Part shown: positions 49,529 to 60,103 of the stretch, in pieces
How positions within the stretch are numbered: the first letter of the stretch is position 1
Layout of the letters: the number at the start of each line of letters is the position of its first letter
Source of the DNA: Warburgia ugandensis
Taxonomy: Eukaryota; Streptophyta; Magnoliopsida; Canellales; Canellaceae
DNA: 64,000 bases
Assembly (NCBI GenBank): GCA_035236585.1
Contig: CP141137.1
Span: forward strand, 46,646,057-46,710,056
Direction of reading: 5' to 3'
The notes under the pieces: model-generated
What the model saw: the letters and a program-made list of their open reading frames with translations, nothing else
Databases searched by the model: none
Told to the model about the DNA's origin: nothing
Position numbers and translations under genes: made by a program

Positions 49529-49790
49529 GGGTCCAAACTACGAAAAGTGAAAATGACCATTCCTCTTCGATGTTTCACATCTAAGCAAAATAAGGTATGT
49601 ATTTACGAATTTTACAATCAGATACGCTCTATAAAAAACATAAAAGCCAAGACTTTTGTTCAATTTTTTTGTTTTTTGTTAACTATTTTCCATAGATCTT
49701 GATGGGTTTTAGTCTGAGAAGGTGAAAACGACCATTCCTCTTCGATCTTTCATAGATTTAAGCAAAAAAAGGTATGTATTTACAAATTTT
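49529..49790. repeat. 170-bp direct duplication inside the hAT
   Basis: Two copies about 170 bp apart share CCATTCCTCTTCGAT, TAAGCAAAA and AAGGTATGTATTTAC. The AAGGTATG motif looks like a 5' splice site, so this may be a relic of a transposase leader. Confidence 0.75.
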
Positions 49791-50256
49791 ATAATCTCGC
49801 ATTTATTTTTTGGTTTTTCGTTAATTATTTTTCATAGATCTTGATGGGTTTTAGTTCTATGTGTATGAGAAGCATTCCATTTGAGTTTTATATTTCTTTG
49901 CTCTAGATTTGAGTTTGTTTTTAGGTTTCTACTGTTTTTTCGAAAAAAATCGATTTAAATTTTTAAAAAAGGCGTCGATTTTTCATATTTCTTCATTGTA
50001 AAGTTTTTCTATCCACATATAGAGCTTTCCCATGTTGTGTATTCATGTGTGATAATGTTTTCATCTCTTTTTTTTTGTAATTTAGTTTTTTTTAATTTTT
50101 CCAAAAAAAATAAGTTACGAAAATTAGAAAATTTTGTTATTTTTTATATTTATTAGTTAATACCTATTCTTATCCACATATATAGCTTACTCATGCTTGA
50201 ATCATCATGTATTAATGATTTTTAGCTAATTATTAGCATTTAGTCTAATTTTTAGT

Positions 50257-50700
50257 AATATAGACGGTTCTTGAAGAACCGTCATATATAACTAAGTAAT
50301 ATATACAGTTCTTCAGAACCGTCTATATAACTCAATATAGGGCGGTTATTCCGGGAACCTATATAACTCGCAATATAGGACGGTTATTCGGGAACCGTCC
50401 TATATAACTGCATTACAATATAGGACGGTTCTTCAAGAACCGCCCTATATAACTAGCAATATAGGACGGTTATTCTGGGAACCGCCCTATATAACTCGCA
50501 ATATAGGACGGTTCTTCATGAACCGGCCCTATATAACTAGCAATATAGGAGGGTTATTCGAACCGTCTCTATATAACTGCATTATAGGACGGCTTGAAGA
50601 ACCGCCCTATATATAGCAGACATAGGACGGTTATTCAGGAACCGAACCGTCCTATATTACATGAGTAATATAAGACGGTTCCTCAAGAACCGTCCTATAT
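50257..50700. repeat. Right palindrome array, alternating hairpin units
   Basis: About eleven units of ATAGGACGGTT-loop-AACCGTCCTAT with spacer ATAACTAGCAAT. Loops alternate between ATTCGGG-type and CTTCAAGA-type. The stem is the same as in the left array; the loops and spacers differ. Confidence 0.9.
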
Positions 50701-51463
50701 TTTCAACCATTCCATAGGTTAGAATCATGTCAAGGTGATGAGTAAATAGGTCGCGTGTCAAACAGGTCGACACGACGGGTCAAATTGATTGACTCGAACA
50801 CGACACGATTTTTGGCGTGTCATTTTTGGGTAACCCGAAAATGACACGAACACGATAAGACTCAACCCGAACCCGCTAAATTCGTGTCGGGTTCGTGTCG
50901 TGTTATCGTGTCGTGTCATATTTTGCCGCCCCTAGCTGTGCCTGCCATTTTTCGGACGTAGACGCGGTAGTGACGAGGTCTCCGGCGCAGACGGGGTGAT
51001 GACAAAAGGCTGGCGCAGGTGATGACGAAGGGACGGGGGGTGTCGTTACCAAAACGACACCATGCGTTTTTTTTATTATTATAAACTTTTAATTACCTAA
51101 ATGATTCTATACTTCAAAGTGTCGTAACTTCGTCGTCCGAACTCCGTTTTCAGTATTTTTATGTTATTCTAATTATAGAGATATTCCCAACAAATTCTCA
51201 CTTCAAAATTTTAAACTTAATAAAACATTTAACCACCTGTCCAATTCAATTATTTTCTAAAATAAATAAGATATAATAATTCCGTTGATTACAAGTACCA
51301 TGAATGATTGTAATTGAAAGAGGGTTACTCTTATTTGACTAAAAGGACTTTAAAAAAATTTGGGTCATTACACATGGTTACACTCTCAAAGCATGATTCT
51401 ACATTTTTCTAAAGAAACCTTGAGGTGCATCAGGTATTAATCTAATCCAGCAAATAATACAGT

Positions 51464-54400
51464 CTACTCTTGAGTCGTATTAGAATTTGTGTCAATTTCC
51501 TCCCTTAGATCGTATTCTACCACAAGGCCGAGGTTGTCAACTAGTTTGTGATGCTGGAGACACCCTGCACACTGAATGAGAAGCACTTGTGATTAAACAA
51601 GAATATGACTAATGATAGAACTATTTGAAACAGAACAACTACCACTTAAAAGTAGAACCAATACTGGAAGCAGGCTTAGATTGTGGAGATATAGGAAATT
51701 GTTTTGGCATTTTAATTAGATTCAGAACCATGAATTACAAAATTTCAGTGTTCACCACCCAAAGTACAGGAGAGCAACTCTCGGGACTGCCGACCACATA
51801 CAGATATTGAAGGTTCTAAACCAAACAATAGTTTCTCTGCACCGCTTAGCTAACGAGCTAGTCTAGCTGCCCAAGACAATACTGATTTAAGGACTGAAGA
51901 GAATTAAAAGCTATATATAGCTCCAAACTTTTGCAACGGCACATTTCCATAAACATAACTTCTCTTTCATCCTTGCTGATTCAATCTAGGTCTGTTGCAT
52001 ATCCATCCGATATTAACTTTGGTGCAAATTTTTAGCAAACGATTGCACAATGACATTAAGCAAGGAAAAATGTTAGATTACTAGGAGGGCTAAGTTGCCA
52101 CAACACACTTCAAATTCATTCTGGACTCTTCTGTGTACAAGTCTGCTATACAATTTTCACTTCCTGAAGTACAAAAGAAAGAAATGGGATTGCAGCCCAC
52201 AGTGGCTCTAATCTCCCTTGATGACAATCTCAATGGACACTGAGAAGGCATTTTTGCTCAGCCAATCACATTAGAGAAAAAGAGAAATTTGCACACAGAT
52301 GTAATTTATCGTCCTATAAATACTTGAGCACTTGAACCCCTGACTATTTATACACAAGTAATCTTGAGGCAGTAGGCAGTGCTATATACATTCCATACAC
52401 AGTTCTAAGTGAATGCATATTCTGCTTATCAAACATATACGTAAATGGAAACTGTCATTCATCACATGGACGGGTGATTCTAACTTAAAAGTTAAAAGGC
52501 TGAAGTTCCTAGGTCAAATGCATATTTCTGCTACTCAAGCATCTAAATGAATGGAAATATCATTATAAAGAACTGATGATTGTAATACTCAAAGTGCAGT
52601 TATACGGAAGGTCAAAGTGCAAAATGGCTGAAAACTACTGTGTTCTACCAACTAACGGAAGAAAAGTAACGAGCTACATGAGAACAGAAGAGCCACTATT
52701 TTTGCTTCATACTTTCTGATAATCTATCTGACCAATTTGTTATATAAATTCCAACAATCCTACTAGTCTTCTTGCTTATCTGTGTGAAGTGGACATGAAG
52801 TGCCACCTTGCAGATTTCTGTCACTCTTAAGATCTTGATTTTCCAGAAATAAGTTCCTTTGTATATCCTATGAAGTAATATAAAGAGTAAGGCAATAAGT
52901 CTACAAGAATATCCAGCTCCAAGTCTCCTAATTAAAATGTGAAATCAGAATCATGATGGAGAAGGAAATGAAATCTCTGGTAGGAACTGCTCTTGCTGAA
53001 AGTGTTGAATCTGAAACCTGTTCAACTTTTTTTCATTTTGAATTTTCCGGTCTGTTCACTGATAAGACCATGAACATGCAGATGCATACATTTTCCAGTC
53101 TATTAACCAATTTTCCAGCCTCATGATTTGTGGATGCATGTTTTCCATTTACTACCTGTTTTGTATGGCGATTTGCTCAAAAATTTCTCCATCTTCCCAC
53201 ATGGTTGACTTTCAAGTTACAGAACAGTCACTATGCCTTAGACTCAGTACATCCAAGAATAAACTGGGCTGCTATAAGTATATGTTCAAAGTTTTCTCTT
53301 ATCCTACAGAAAAGTTACCTTTAGAAGAATACTTAAATATAACATTGATTGTGTAAAACATTTGATTTATCATGCAGCCAATTATACCCTATGGTTAATT
53401 GTGGAAAAATGTTCACAGGGCAGGTAAGGATCCAATAGCTCCAAAGAAATCAAGTGAAATAAAATAGTCGACCCCTAATCGGGATAAGGCTTTGATGATA
53501 ACGAAATAAAAAAGGGCAGCCTTGGTGCACGAAACTCCCGTGTATGCGGGGTCCGGGGAAGGGGCGGACCACAAGAGTCAATAGTACGCAGCCTTACCTT
53601 GCATTTTGCAAGAGGCTGTTTCCACTCTTTGAACCCGTGACCTTGAGGTCACACGACAACAACTCTACCGTTGTGCCAAGGCTCCCCTTCATGATAATGA
53701 AATCAAGGGAAACAAATATTTGAAACCTGAATGAGAACAAGGAAGACTGTAATCTAGTGGATACCAAGAGCTACCTGTATGAAAACTGTACCCCGTTCAT
53801 AGGCTACTCTATTTATAGTCCTTTGTGATCTTTCACCACAGGCATTGCAAGTGAACTGTACAAGCAAACTTCTCCTAGGAAGTTTTATGTCGATAGTTGA
53901 ATCCTGCACAAAAACAATATAGGAAGAGTACATGATTAAATCAACTATTTTGTAGAACTTAACAACAAAGAGCATCAAATTGAAGGTCACTGAGTTCCTT
54001 ACCACCAAAAGTAGCATAATCATAAAAGGAAAAGACATGTGTCAAAATCTCAATAATACAATCTGTGGTTGTTCATATTTACGGGTTATCTATTCAGCAG
54101 CCAGAACGATTATGAAATATGTTCCCTATACTGCATATTAACTTCAGTTTGACTGAAGTAACCAATTTAAGTGTTTGAATGTAAGGGAATGATAAATCAC
54201 GAAATGCATTCTTAAAATTCCTTTAGTCTAATATGTGGGAAAGAAAAAGAGAGGAGAAAATGAGATGTGAGAGTGAGACAACTGGGCTAATCTGATTTTC
54301 GTGGACTTGCCAATGCGTAATGCCATGTCTTATATACAGATAGTAGTAGCATATCATATCACCTGTAATGAAGGTAATGCCATGTCTTATATACAGATAG

Positions 54401-57175
54401 TAGTAGCATATCATATCACCTGTAATGAAGGGAAATGTGTACATACTTTTGCTCGGATGCCTCATAAGAGTCCCCCTCATTATTTAATCACTATACATTC
54501 TAACCATAGTTGCATCTAATCAACAAATTGACGATAAAAATCATCTAAATTGTGGTCAGCAGATATGGAAACTAATTTCTCTACTTCCTCAGTTTAATAA
54601 ATACATCTGATATGCTTTCTAATTTAGTTCACTTATGCATATAATGCAACCTTCTCAAGGAGTTATTCTCATAGAGCTCAGTTACTGATGTTAGTAATTT
54701 CAACATAAAGAACAAACTGTGTGGAAACTGGTAGATTATATAGTACGCTAGGTTATAAACATCTATTCATATGGCATCAAAACATATATAGTAGTACAAA
54801 TGAAGTTGAATCTGCAATCACTCATTCTGGTGGTGCCATATAGAAAGTTATATTTTTCGACTTGTTAGATACAGCTGAAGATAAACACAATCGTCAAACT
54901 TTTACTCAGCACAGTTGTTTCCAGAAGAGACTACGAATCATTTTTTTAATGCCTAGACATATGCTAGACTTATTATACACTTAGAAAGAAAGTGCACACA
55001 TTTTGTCCCAGCTACTGTTCTGATGCATGCTTGATCTCTTCTAGATTGCTTTCACTTTGAGGTGGGATCTGGGGTGCATGAAGAACCTCTCCTAAGACTC
55101 ACCAGACACAATGCCAGACGCAGGTCCAGTTGTGCTGGTGGTTCTTGTATCCTCCAGGGCATCGGCAGAATTTATAACAATTTATCCTTTTCCTGCTCTT
55201 AATGTCATACGAAGCACAGTGAAGGCTTTCCAAGATGACAAAGGCCCAGGGTTTATGGGCTCAGAGTAAGTAATGATACGTTTTGCCTGCACTAGACCAG
55301 GATGTCAGGGATTCATGCCCATAATCCACCAAATCATTGATACACATGTATATTACAACCAAAGTTTTCATGCTTATCTTTTAACTTCAATCGGCCCTTG
55401 TTGCATAGATGTAGGATGCAGTTTTAATTAGACGTATATTATTTTACCATCTTAGTTTCCTTTGTAAGTGTAGCAGCAAACTCTACTGTTTTCACTCGAA
55501 AATTTTAATGATTGATGAGTACCAGATGTGCCTTTAAAGGGCTACAGTGCATATTTAAACTGTTATTTTCGAGTTTCGACACATATTCCACCTTTGAAAA
55601 ATAAACTTTGATGGTTACGACTTTATTAACCATAGCAAACCCAGAAAACAAAGAAAGACAAAAAAATATGGTCGAACCTAAATGAGACCAGATGATACCG
55701 TGATAGAAGATGATGGCGGTTCTGATTCCAAAGGTTGCTCAGCATTGACATCCATCAGCCTTGCAGTTGCAAATCGATGGAATGAAAAGTTTGGTGCTAA
55801 CACTGCATAATGAGCAATTTGCAAACTGATGCAACAATAGAAATTGGAGTCAATGCCATTTTTCAAAGAAATGATAAAAAGAAAAAGAAATCCGTAGTGC
55901 AAGGAATACGAAGAAGCACAAGAATTATAAAAATGAATTGGCAGAGCAAATAATGACATTAAAAGGTTGCTCTAAAATTCCTAGATTCACTGACGCAAAG
56001 TTACCATCTGATAAACCAAGATAAACAACAAACCATAACACAACAAGTTGAAAAGAATACATAAAACAGAGTTTCAAGTATCAGTCCTTTACAAGCATCC
56101 ATTTGCCAAGGTTCTTCACAGAATTGAGAATTTCAAGATTCAGCAGTTTTAAGAAGAAAGTGGAGCTACAGCTTGGCACTTCCAAAATGCAGCGTGCAGG
56201 TATCTAAGAGAACAACTTTATGGTGCATGTCACATGAAGTGTCAATTTAACATTGTCATTGCAGGCAAGGATAGGACACACAATAGCTGCTTGTCATTAA
56301 AATAATAAAGTTGTGGATGGAGAAGACCAAATACTGGACATTACAAGTTGGTTTGTTTTCAAGGGCTTAGTGGTTCTTAATTAGATCATTATGACACTCA
56401 TATGAGCAAACAGGTTTAAATACCCACAAGATTATAAAGCAATCCAAATGGTGGATGAAACGGACACAGACAAACCAATTATCCACGATAGTGATTTTCT
56501 TCCCAGCTATTTGCAGCCTTATTACGTGGATAAAATTATTCAAACAAAGTGGAGCTCTTTGCTCATAAATAATTTTATCTTTTCCTTTTTTTTGAATAAT
56601 TTTGTCTATATGTTCTTCAACTATTGATGAAACAAACATAGTCGGGCAGTTTCTTATTACACAATTTTTATCTATATGCGACAAATAGCAGGGGAAGAAG
56701 TCACAATTACTACAACAAACTTAATCCATGGATTGTTGTTCCCAAGCCAACAGCCCCAGCATGCTTGATGGGTACTACTTTTAGCTATTTATTTAAGTAT
56801 CTAAACTGGATAATTTCCAACGGCCCAGGAAGTTTTGGGCTATGTTTCACTCACTGAATCTCAAATTCTACTCAATTTCGGAGATATTAATCACAAACGT
56901 GAAGGCAATGGCAGTTGAACCCTTCAAATAATGGACCGAGTTTAAATAAATCCAATAACTAACTCCTGGAAAAATAAAACGGGCAAATGAATATTATAGC
57001 AAATAAAGACATACTGAGAGGTTGGGGGGCTTTACCTGCGGATTCTCGGGCCCTGGTACGTGGATGTGTGGAGAGTACTGCGCGGAAGAAGAAATGGTTG
57101 CGGAAGGTTGAATGCTTTCAAATTTGATACAGAAGAATAAGCGATGCAGGTGGAATTGCAGAAAGCTGCGGCCAT
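51464..57175 (-). CDS. Zim17/DNL-type zinc-finger HSP70-escort protein
   Basis: Four exons on the minus strand: 57036-57175, 55699-55825, 53775-53903 and 51464-51571. They encode 167 residues, and all joints have GT-AG signals and matching phases. Exon 1 starts at MAAAFCNSTC and is rich in Ser/Leu/Pro without acidic residues, a likely organelle transit peptide. The zinc finger is split over exons 3 and 4: VQFTCNACGERSQRTINRVA with YERGTVFIQ, then CAGCLQHHKLVDNLG, giving two CxxC pairs and the DNL motif. Members of this family keep organelle HSP70 soluble and active. The plastid HEP2 and mitochondrial Zim17-type homologues look alike, and I cannot tell which this is. The last intron (2.2 kb) holds an RTE tail with an Au SINE. 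The same-strand solo LTR begins about 90 bp past the stop codon. A CT/CTT-rich tract (57203-57246 on the plus strand as GA/GAA) lies 28 bases upstream of the start codon, in the probable 5' UTR. No break seen. Confidence 0.9.
53463..53507 (+). mobile_element. RTE LINE 3' tail fragment
   Basis: TAGTCGACCCCTAATCGGG followed by ATAAGGC and TTTGATGAT matches the 3' end of the LINE at 25,843-25,879. It is extremely 5'-truncated and lies in the last intron of the DNL-type gene. Confidence 0.7.
53508..53690 (-). mobile_element. Au SINE, near full length
   Basis: On the minus strand it runs from GGGGAGCCTTGGCACAACGG (tRNA-like A-box region) through GGTCACGGGTTCAAAG (B box) and GTGGTCCGCCCC to GGCTGCCCTT. 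It is flanked by imperfect direct repeats ATGATAACGAAAT (53495-53507) and ATGATAATGAAAT (53691-53703), its target duplication. It sits in the tail of an RTE fragment. Confidence 0.9.
54318..54431. repeat. 57-bp tandem duplication in intron 2 of the DNL-type gene
   Basis: Two essentially identical 57-bp copies (TAATGCCATGTCTTATATAC to CACCTGTAATGAAGG) start at 54318 and 54375. It appears recent. Confidence 0.95.
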
Positions 57176-57202
57176 ACTTTTCCCAATTTCAGCACAAGCG
57201 AG

Positions 57203-57246
57203 CGAGAGAGAGAGAAGAAGAAGAAGAAGAAGAAGAAGAAGAAGAA
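57203..57246. repeat. GA/GAA microsatellite in probable 5' UTR
   Basis: (GAGA) then (GAA)n on the plus strand, equal to CTT/CT repeats upstream of the minus-strand start codon at 57,175. CT-rich leaders are common in plant 5' UTRs. Its length may vary between individuals. Confidence 0.85.
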
Positions 57247-57249
57247 AGT

Positions 57250-60103
57250 GCGGACTTTTGGAGTAAATATGTTGCTTGGCTGTGTAAAATCTCACGGTCT
57301 AAAAGAAAGAATGGAAGGACATATGCGGGCCAGATTGGCTGGACTGGTAATTTCAAAGGCGGAAAACACTTTCCACGGAGAGTTCTTTTTCCCTGTAAAT
57401 CAGTTTCCGCCCCTTTCCTATTGCATTACCTTTGGCATTTGTGCTTCTATCTCATGGGCCTTAGATGGGGATCAACGGAGAGTAGGGGCCGGTAGGAAAC
57501 CTTGTTGGATCGCTCAAATAACTAGAATAACGTTATCGTAAAATTGACTAGATGAATCGAGTGAGTTGGATTAGAAAACTCAAACAAGTTTTTGAAAGAT
57601 CACTGAGTTTCTCAGTGACTCTAGTCAGTTTTAAAATTTTACCCTTCTTTCAACGAATGATGGTGAACAATGGGACTTTGCGTGTACTTTTTTGCTTCGT
57701 TAATTAACAGAAATATATGAAATTGATTGTGCTAGATATAAGATGTTGAGAAGAAGAAGACTAAAGTCTTAGATTTTCAATTTTCATTTGAAAAGGCATT
57801 GAACTAAGAGCTTAAAGTCTATACAGTAACAATATTTTGCTTATATTTTGAACTTGAATTTTTTTTATTTTTTATTTTATTTTGTATTTTTTATTAATCC
57901 AAAGCATTGATTATGTTCTAACATATGTTATGAAGAGTTTTGTATCAGTTTTTGGGGATAACTCAAAGTTTAAATTGTTGAATTTCATTGAAGAAACTTA
58001 ACATGTACTGTTACATAGGTTGGTAAATATAGTATGTTTATGATTAAATATATCACTATTAATTGTTTTTCTTGAAATCTAACCATACCATTAGATTTCT
58101 TGTTATTTAATTATATTAGATACCAAGTCTCACTAAAAATTTCCATTAAGAAGTCATTGAACTAAGTGGCTAAAGTCGGTAACTTAAGCACAGGTTATTG
58201 TTCTACAATATGAAACTTGAATATAAAAATAAACACATTATTTCTCCTTTGATTCTTCCTCACCAATATATTACTGGCAAAAACATCTTTCTTTCCCTCA
58301 TAATTCTCTAATATGGAAATAAATGATAATTTCTAATTTTTCTAAATTATGTTTTTTCATATTTGTTGGTGTCAAGTTAATTTTGTTTGATCATTTTCAT
58401 CCATGCATCATACAAATATGTATTCTAAATCTTTATTTTTGTAGGTTTATCATTGCAATTAGTTTGGCAATTTTTTTATACTTTCTTGTATTTTAAATTT
58501 TTTATTATTTTTATTTAATTATTTTTGTAACTGGTAGGATCACTTGACTGAGTTTTCTGAGTTTCCGAGTTTTAAAACACTGCTAACAATAGAAAGCCTC
58601 TCATGTTTGGGCTTACCGAGCGCTTACACCTCCACTGTGTTCTACCATTGCGTACCCTACAATGGAGACATCATTTGGATTAAATATTAGCATTAGGCAA
58701 TTCTGAGCCTGTAATCTGGTGGTGGTTTCTATATCAACACAGACCATTGCCCTTTAACCATCCATTTGGAGGCCACGAATAGCTTGGAATTGCCAAACTA
58801 TTGAGTCGACTTCTGCCTCTCAAATGCAGAATTCAATCAATATCATCCTACTTTCTAAATCTACTTGAAATTTCTCCAACAATTCTCCCCAACAAGGGGA
58901 AAGTGCTAGCCCACACCTCTGACCAAGTGGAATGAAGAGAGGCACCTCGTCGTCTACGACCAACTGCACTAGACAGCTTTAGGCCAATATCATTAGATTC
59001 TAAGAAGATGAAAACCCTATTTTACAGAGATCAAAGGACTGAATATATTCTACAGTTTTTCAGAATTCATTGTGTACCACCTCGCTTTTGGTTTTGTGGA
59101 TGACACCAAAATGTCCTCATTGAGTTTTTTCTTTTCTTGTAAGTTGAAGAGAGGAGGACAATAAGCTTTTCCTTCTCACGCCCTCTCATTTGAGACTGCA
59201 AGGTTTTCTATCAACCCATTAAGAATGCCACTCATATGGATGCTTGAACAGAGAGTAACAAACATTCCCTTACAACCTTTTCCTTTTCAGAAAACCCTTA
59301 CAACAAATTAAATCTACAAGTTTAATGGTACAGACCAAACACAGACTTGGTATTGGGAAGCCCAAGTTTTGCTTCCCCCTAGATTGGGAGGATAACATCC
59401 AAGCAGTCAGCAGCTAGAATCATCCAATGAAATTATTACCATGCCAATGAAACCAGGTCCAACATAGTAGCTTACTCGACTACCAGACGAGTCTCACTGT
59501 ATAAATTTCACTGTACCCCAATGCCGCATGACGTATCGATCAATAGTTACTGTCACGCGCATTCATCATCAGCCACAAAGGAAGTTTTAGGGAGCAATCC
59601 CCAAAACTCCTTTGGGGCTTTGTGATTACAATGGCAAGACACAGAATCAATGGGAGCATGTGATGGCCAAGCAATGGAAAACTAGGAAGAATTGATGCTA
59701 CTAGCACAAGTCAAATACAAAAACCCAGTAAAATGTTATTTTAATTATTTTTCTTTTCTAATTTGTTTCTCTTTCTTCCTCTCTGGTGCCTTTGATCGAA
59801 AAATTGGCATTGTCTTGCAAGAGTCAAAGAGTATTTTTCAATATAATAGCTATGTTTTCAACGATTAGAGGGCTTAGGTGCTCAACAAACTGACCCACTA
59901 TGGGAGAGAGGCCATTTTGGAAAGACTAGGTTCTGAAGCAGACCGTTGTCTCCATTCTTCTCCACAACTGCAAGCTCTTCATCAAATTGCTCCCTTCATC
60001 TACACAGTACCAACTCCTCTCAGGCGTGGAGAGGCTGTGGCATTTATATAGGCTAACAAAAGTTCGGTTGTGCTGAAGGAATAAAGAACTATCCATAAGA
60101 AAT
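57250..60103. other. Intergenic between the DNL-type gene and NEP1
   Basis: No third gene is recognisable. Two related stretches (about 57,590-57,645 and 58,535-58,580: GATCACT then CTGAGTTT and AGTTTTAAAA) lie in direct orientation 0.95 kb apart and may bound an old small element. The part around 58,856-58,970 resembles 8,481-8,582. Confidence 0.45.

Larger units (their letters stand above)
46260..50934. mobile_element. hAT-like DNA transposon, non-autonomous, 8-bp target duplication
   Basis: The ends TAGGGGTGGCAA and (opposite strand) TAGGGGCGGCAA form a 12-bp terminal inverted repeat with one mismatch, flanked by the exact 8-bp duplication GCTGTGCC (46252-46259 and 50935-50942). Both sub-ends are packed with ACGACACGA/TCGTGTCGT words. 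These are hAT hallmarks. The 4.7-kb interior has no transposase frame. It holds two palindrome arrays (46,546-46,954 and 50,257-50,700), an 0.7-0.9-kb tandem duplication and short tandem repeats. The element is inserted in the solo LTR, so it is younger than that LTR. The inner arrays could mark another element nested inside the hAT, but I could not find its ends. Confidence 0.88.
43402..51372 (-). mobile_element. Solo LTR (chromovirus-like family), minus strand, with nested hAT
   Basis: On the minus strand it begins TGTAATGACCCAAATTTT (51372) and ends AAAACCCGGGTCGTCACA (43402). The flanking 5-mers are TATGG (43397-43401) and CATGG (51373-51377), a target duplication with one mismatch. AATGACACTC followed by GGGTTTTCA near its 3' end also occurs near the 3' end of the 27,000-33,354 LTRs, so they are related. 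Removing the hAT and one copy of its duplication leaves about 3.29 kb. No PBS, PPT or second LTR copy, so it is a solo LTR left by recombination. It lies 0.48 kb past the arabinogalactan protein gene and about 90 bp past the stop of the DNL-type gene. Confidence 0.85.

Noticed and set aside
55111-55269. 52-codon plus-strand frame (MPDAGPVV start) in intron 2 of the DNL-type gene
   Set aside because: No recognised family, antisense to the gene and short. It could be a retrocopy fragment, but nothing supports it.
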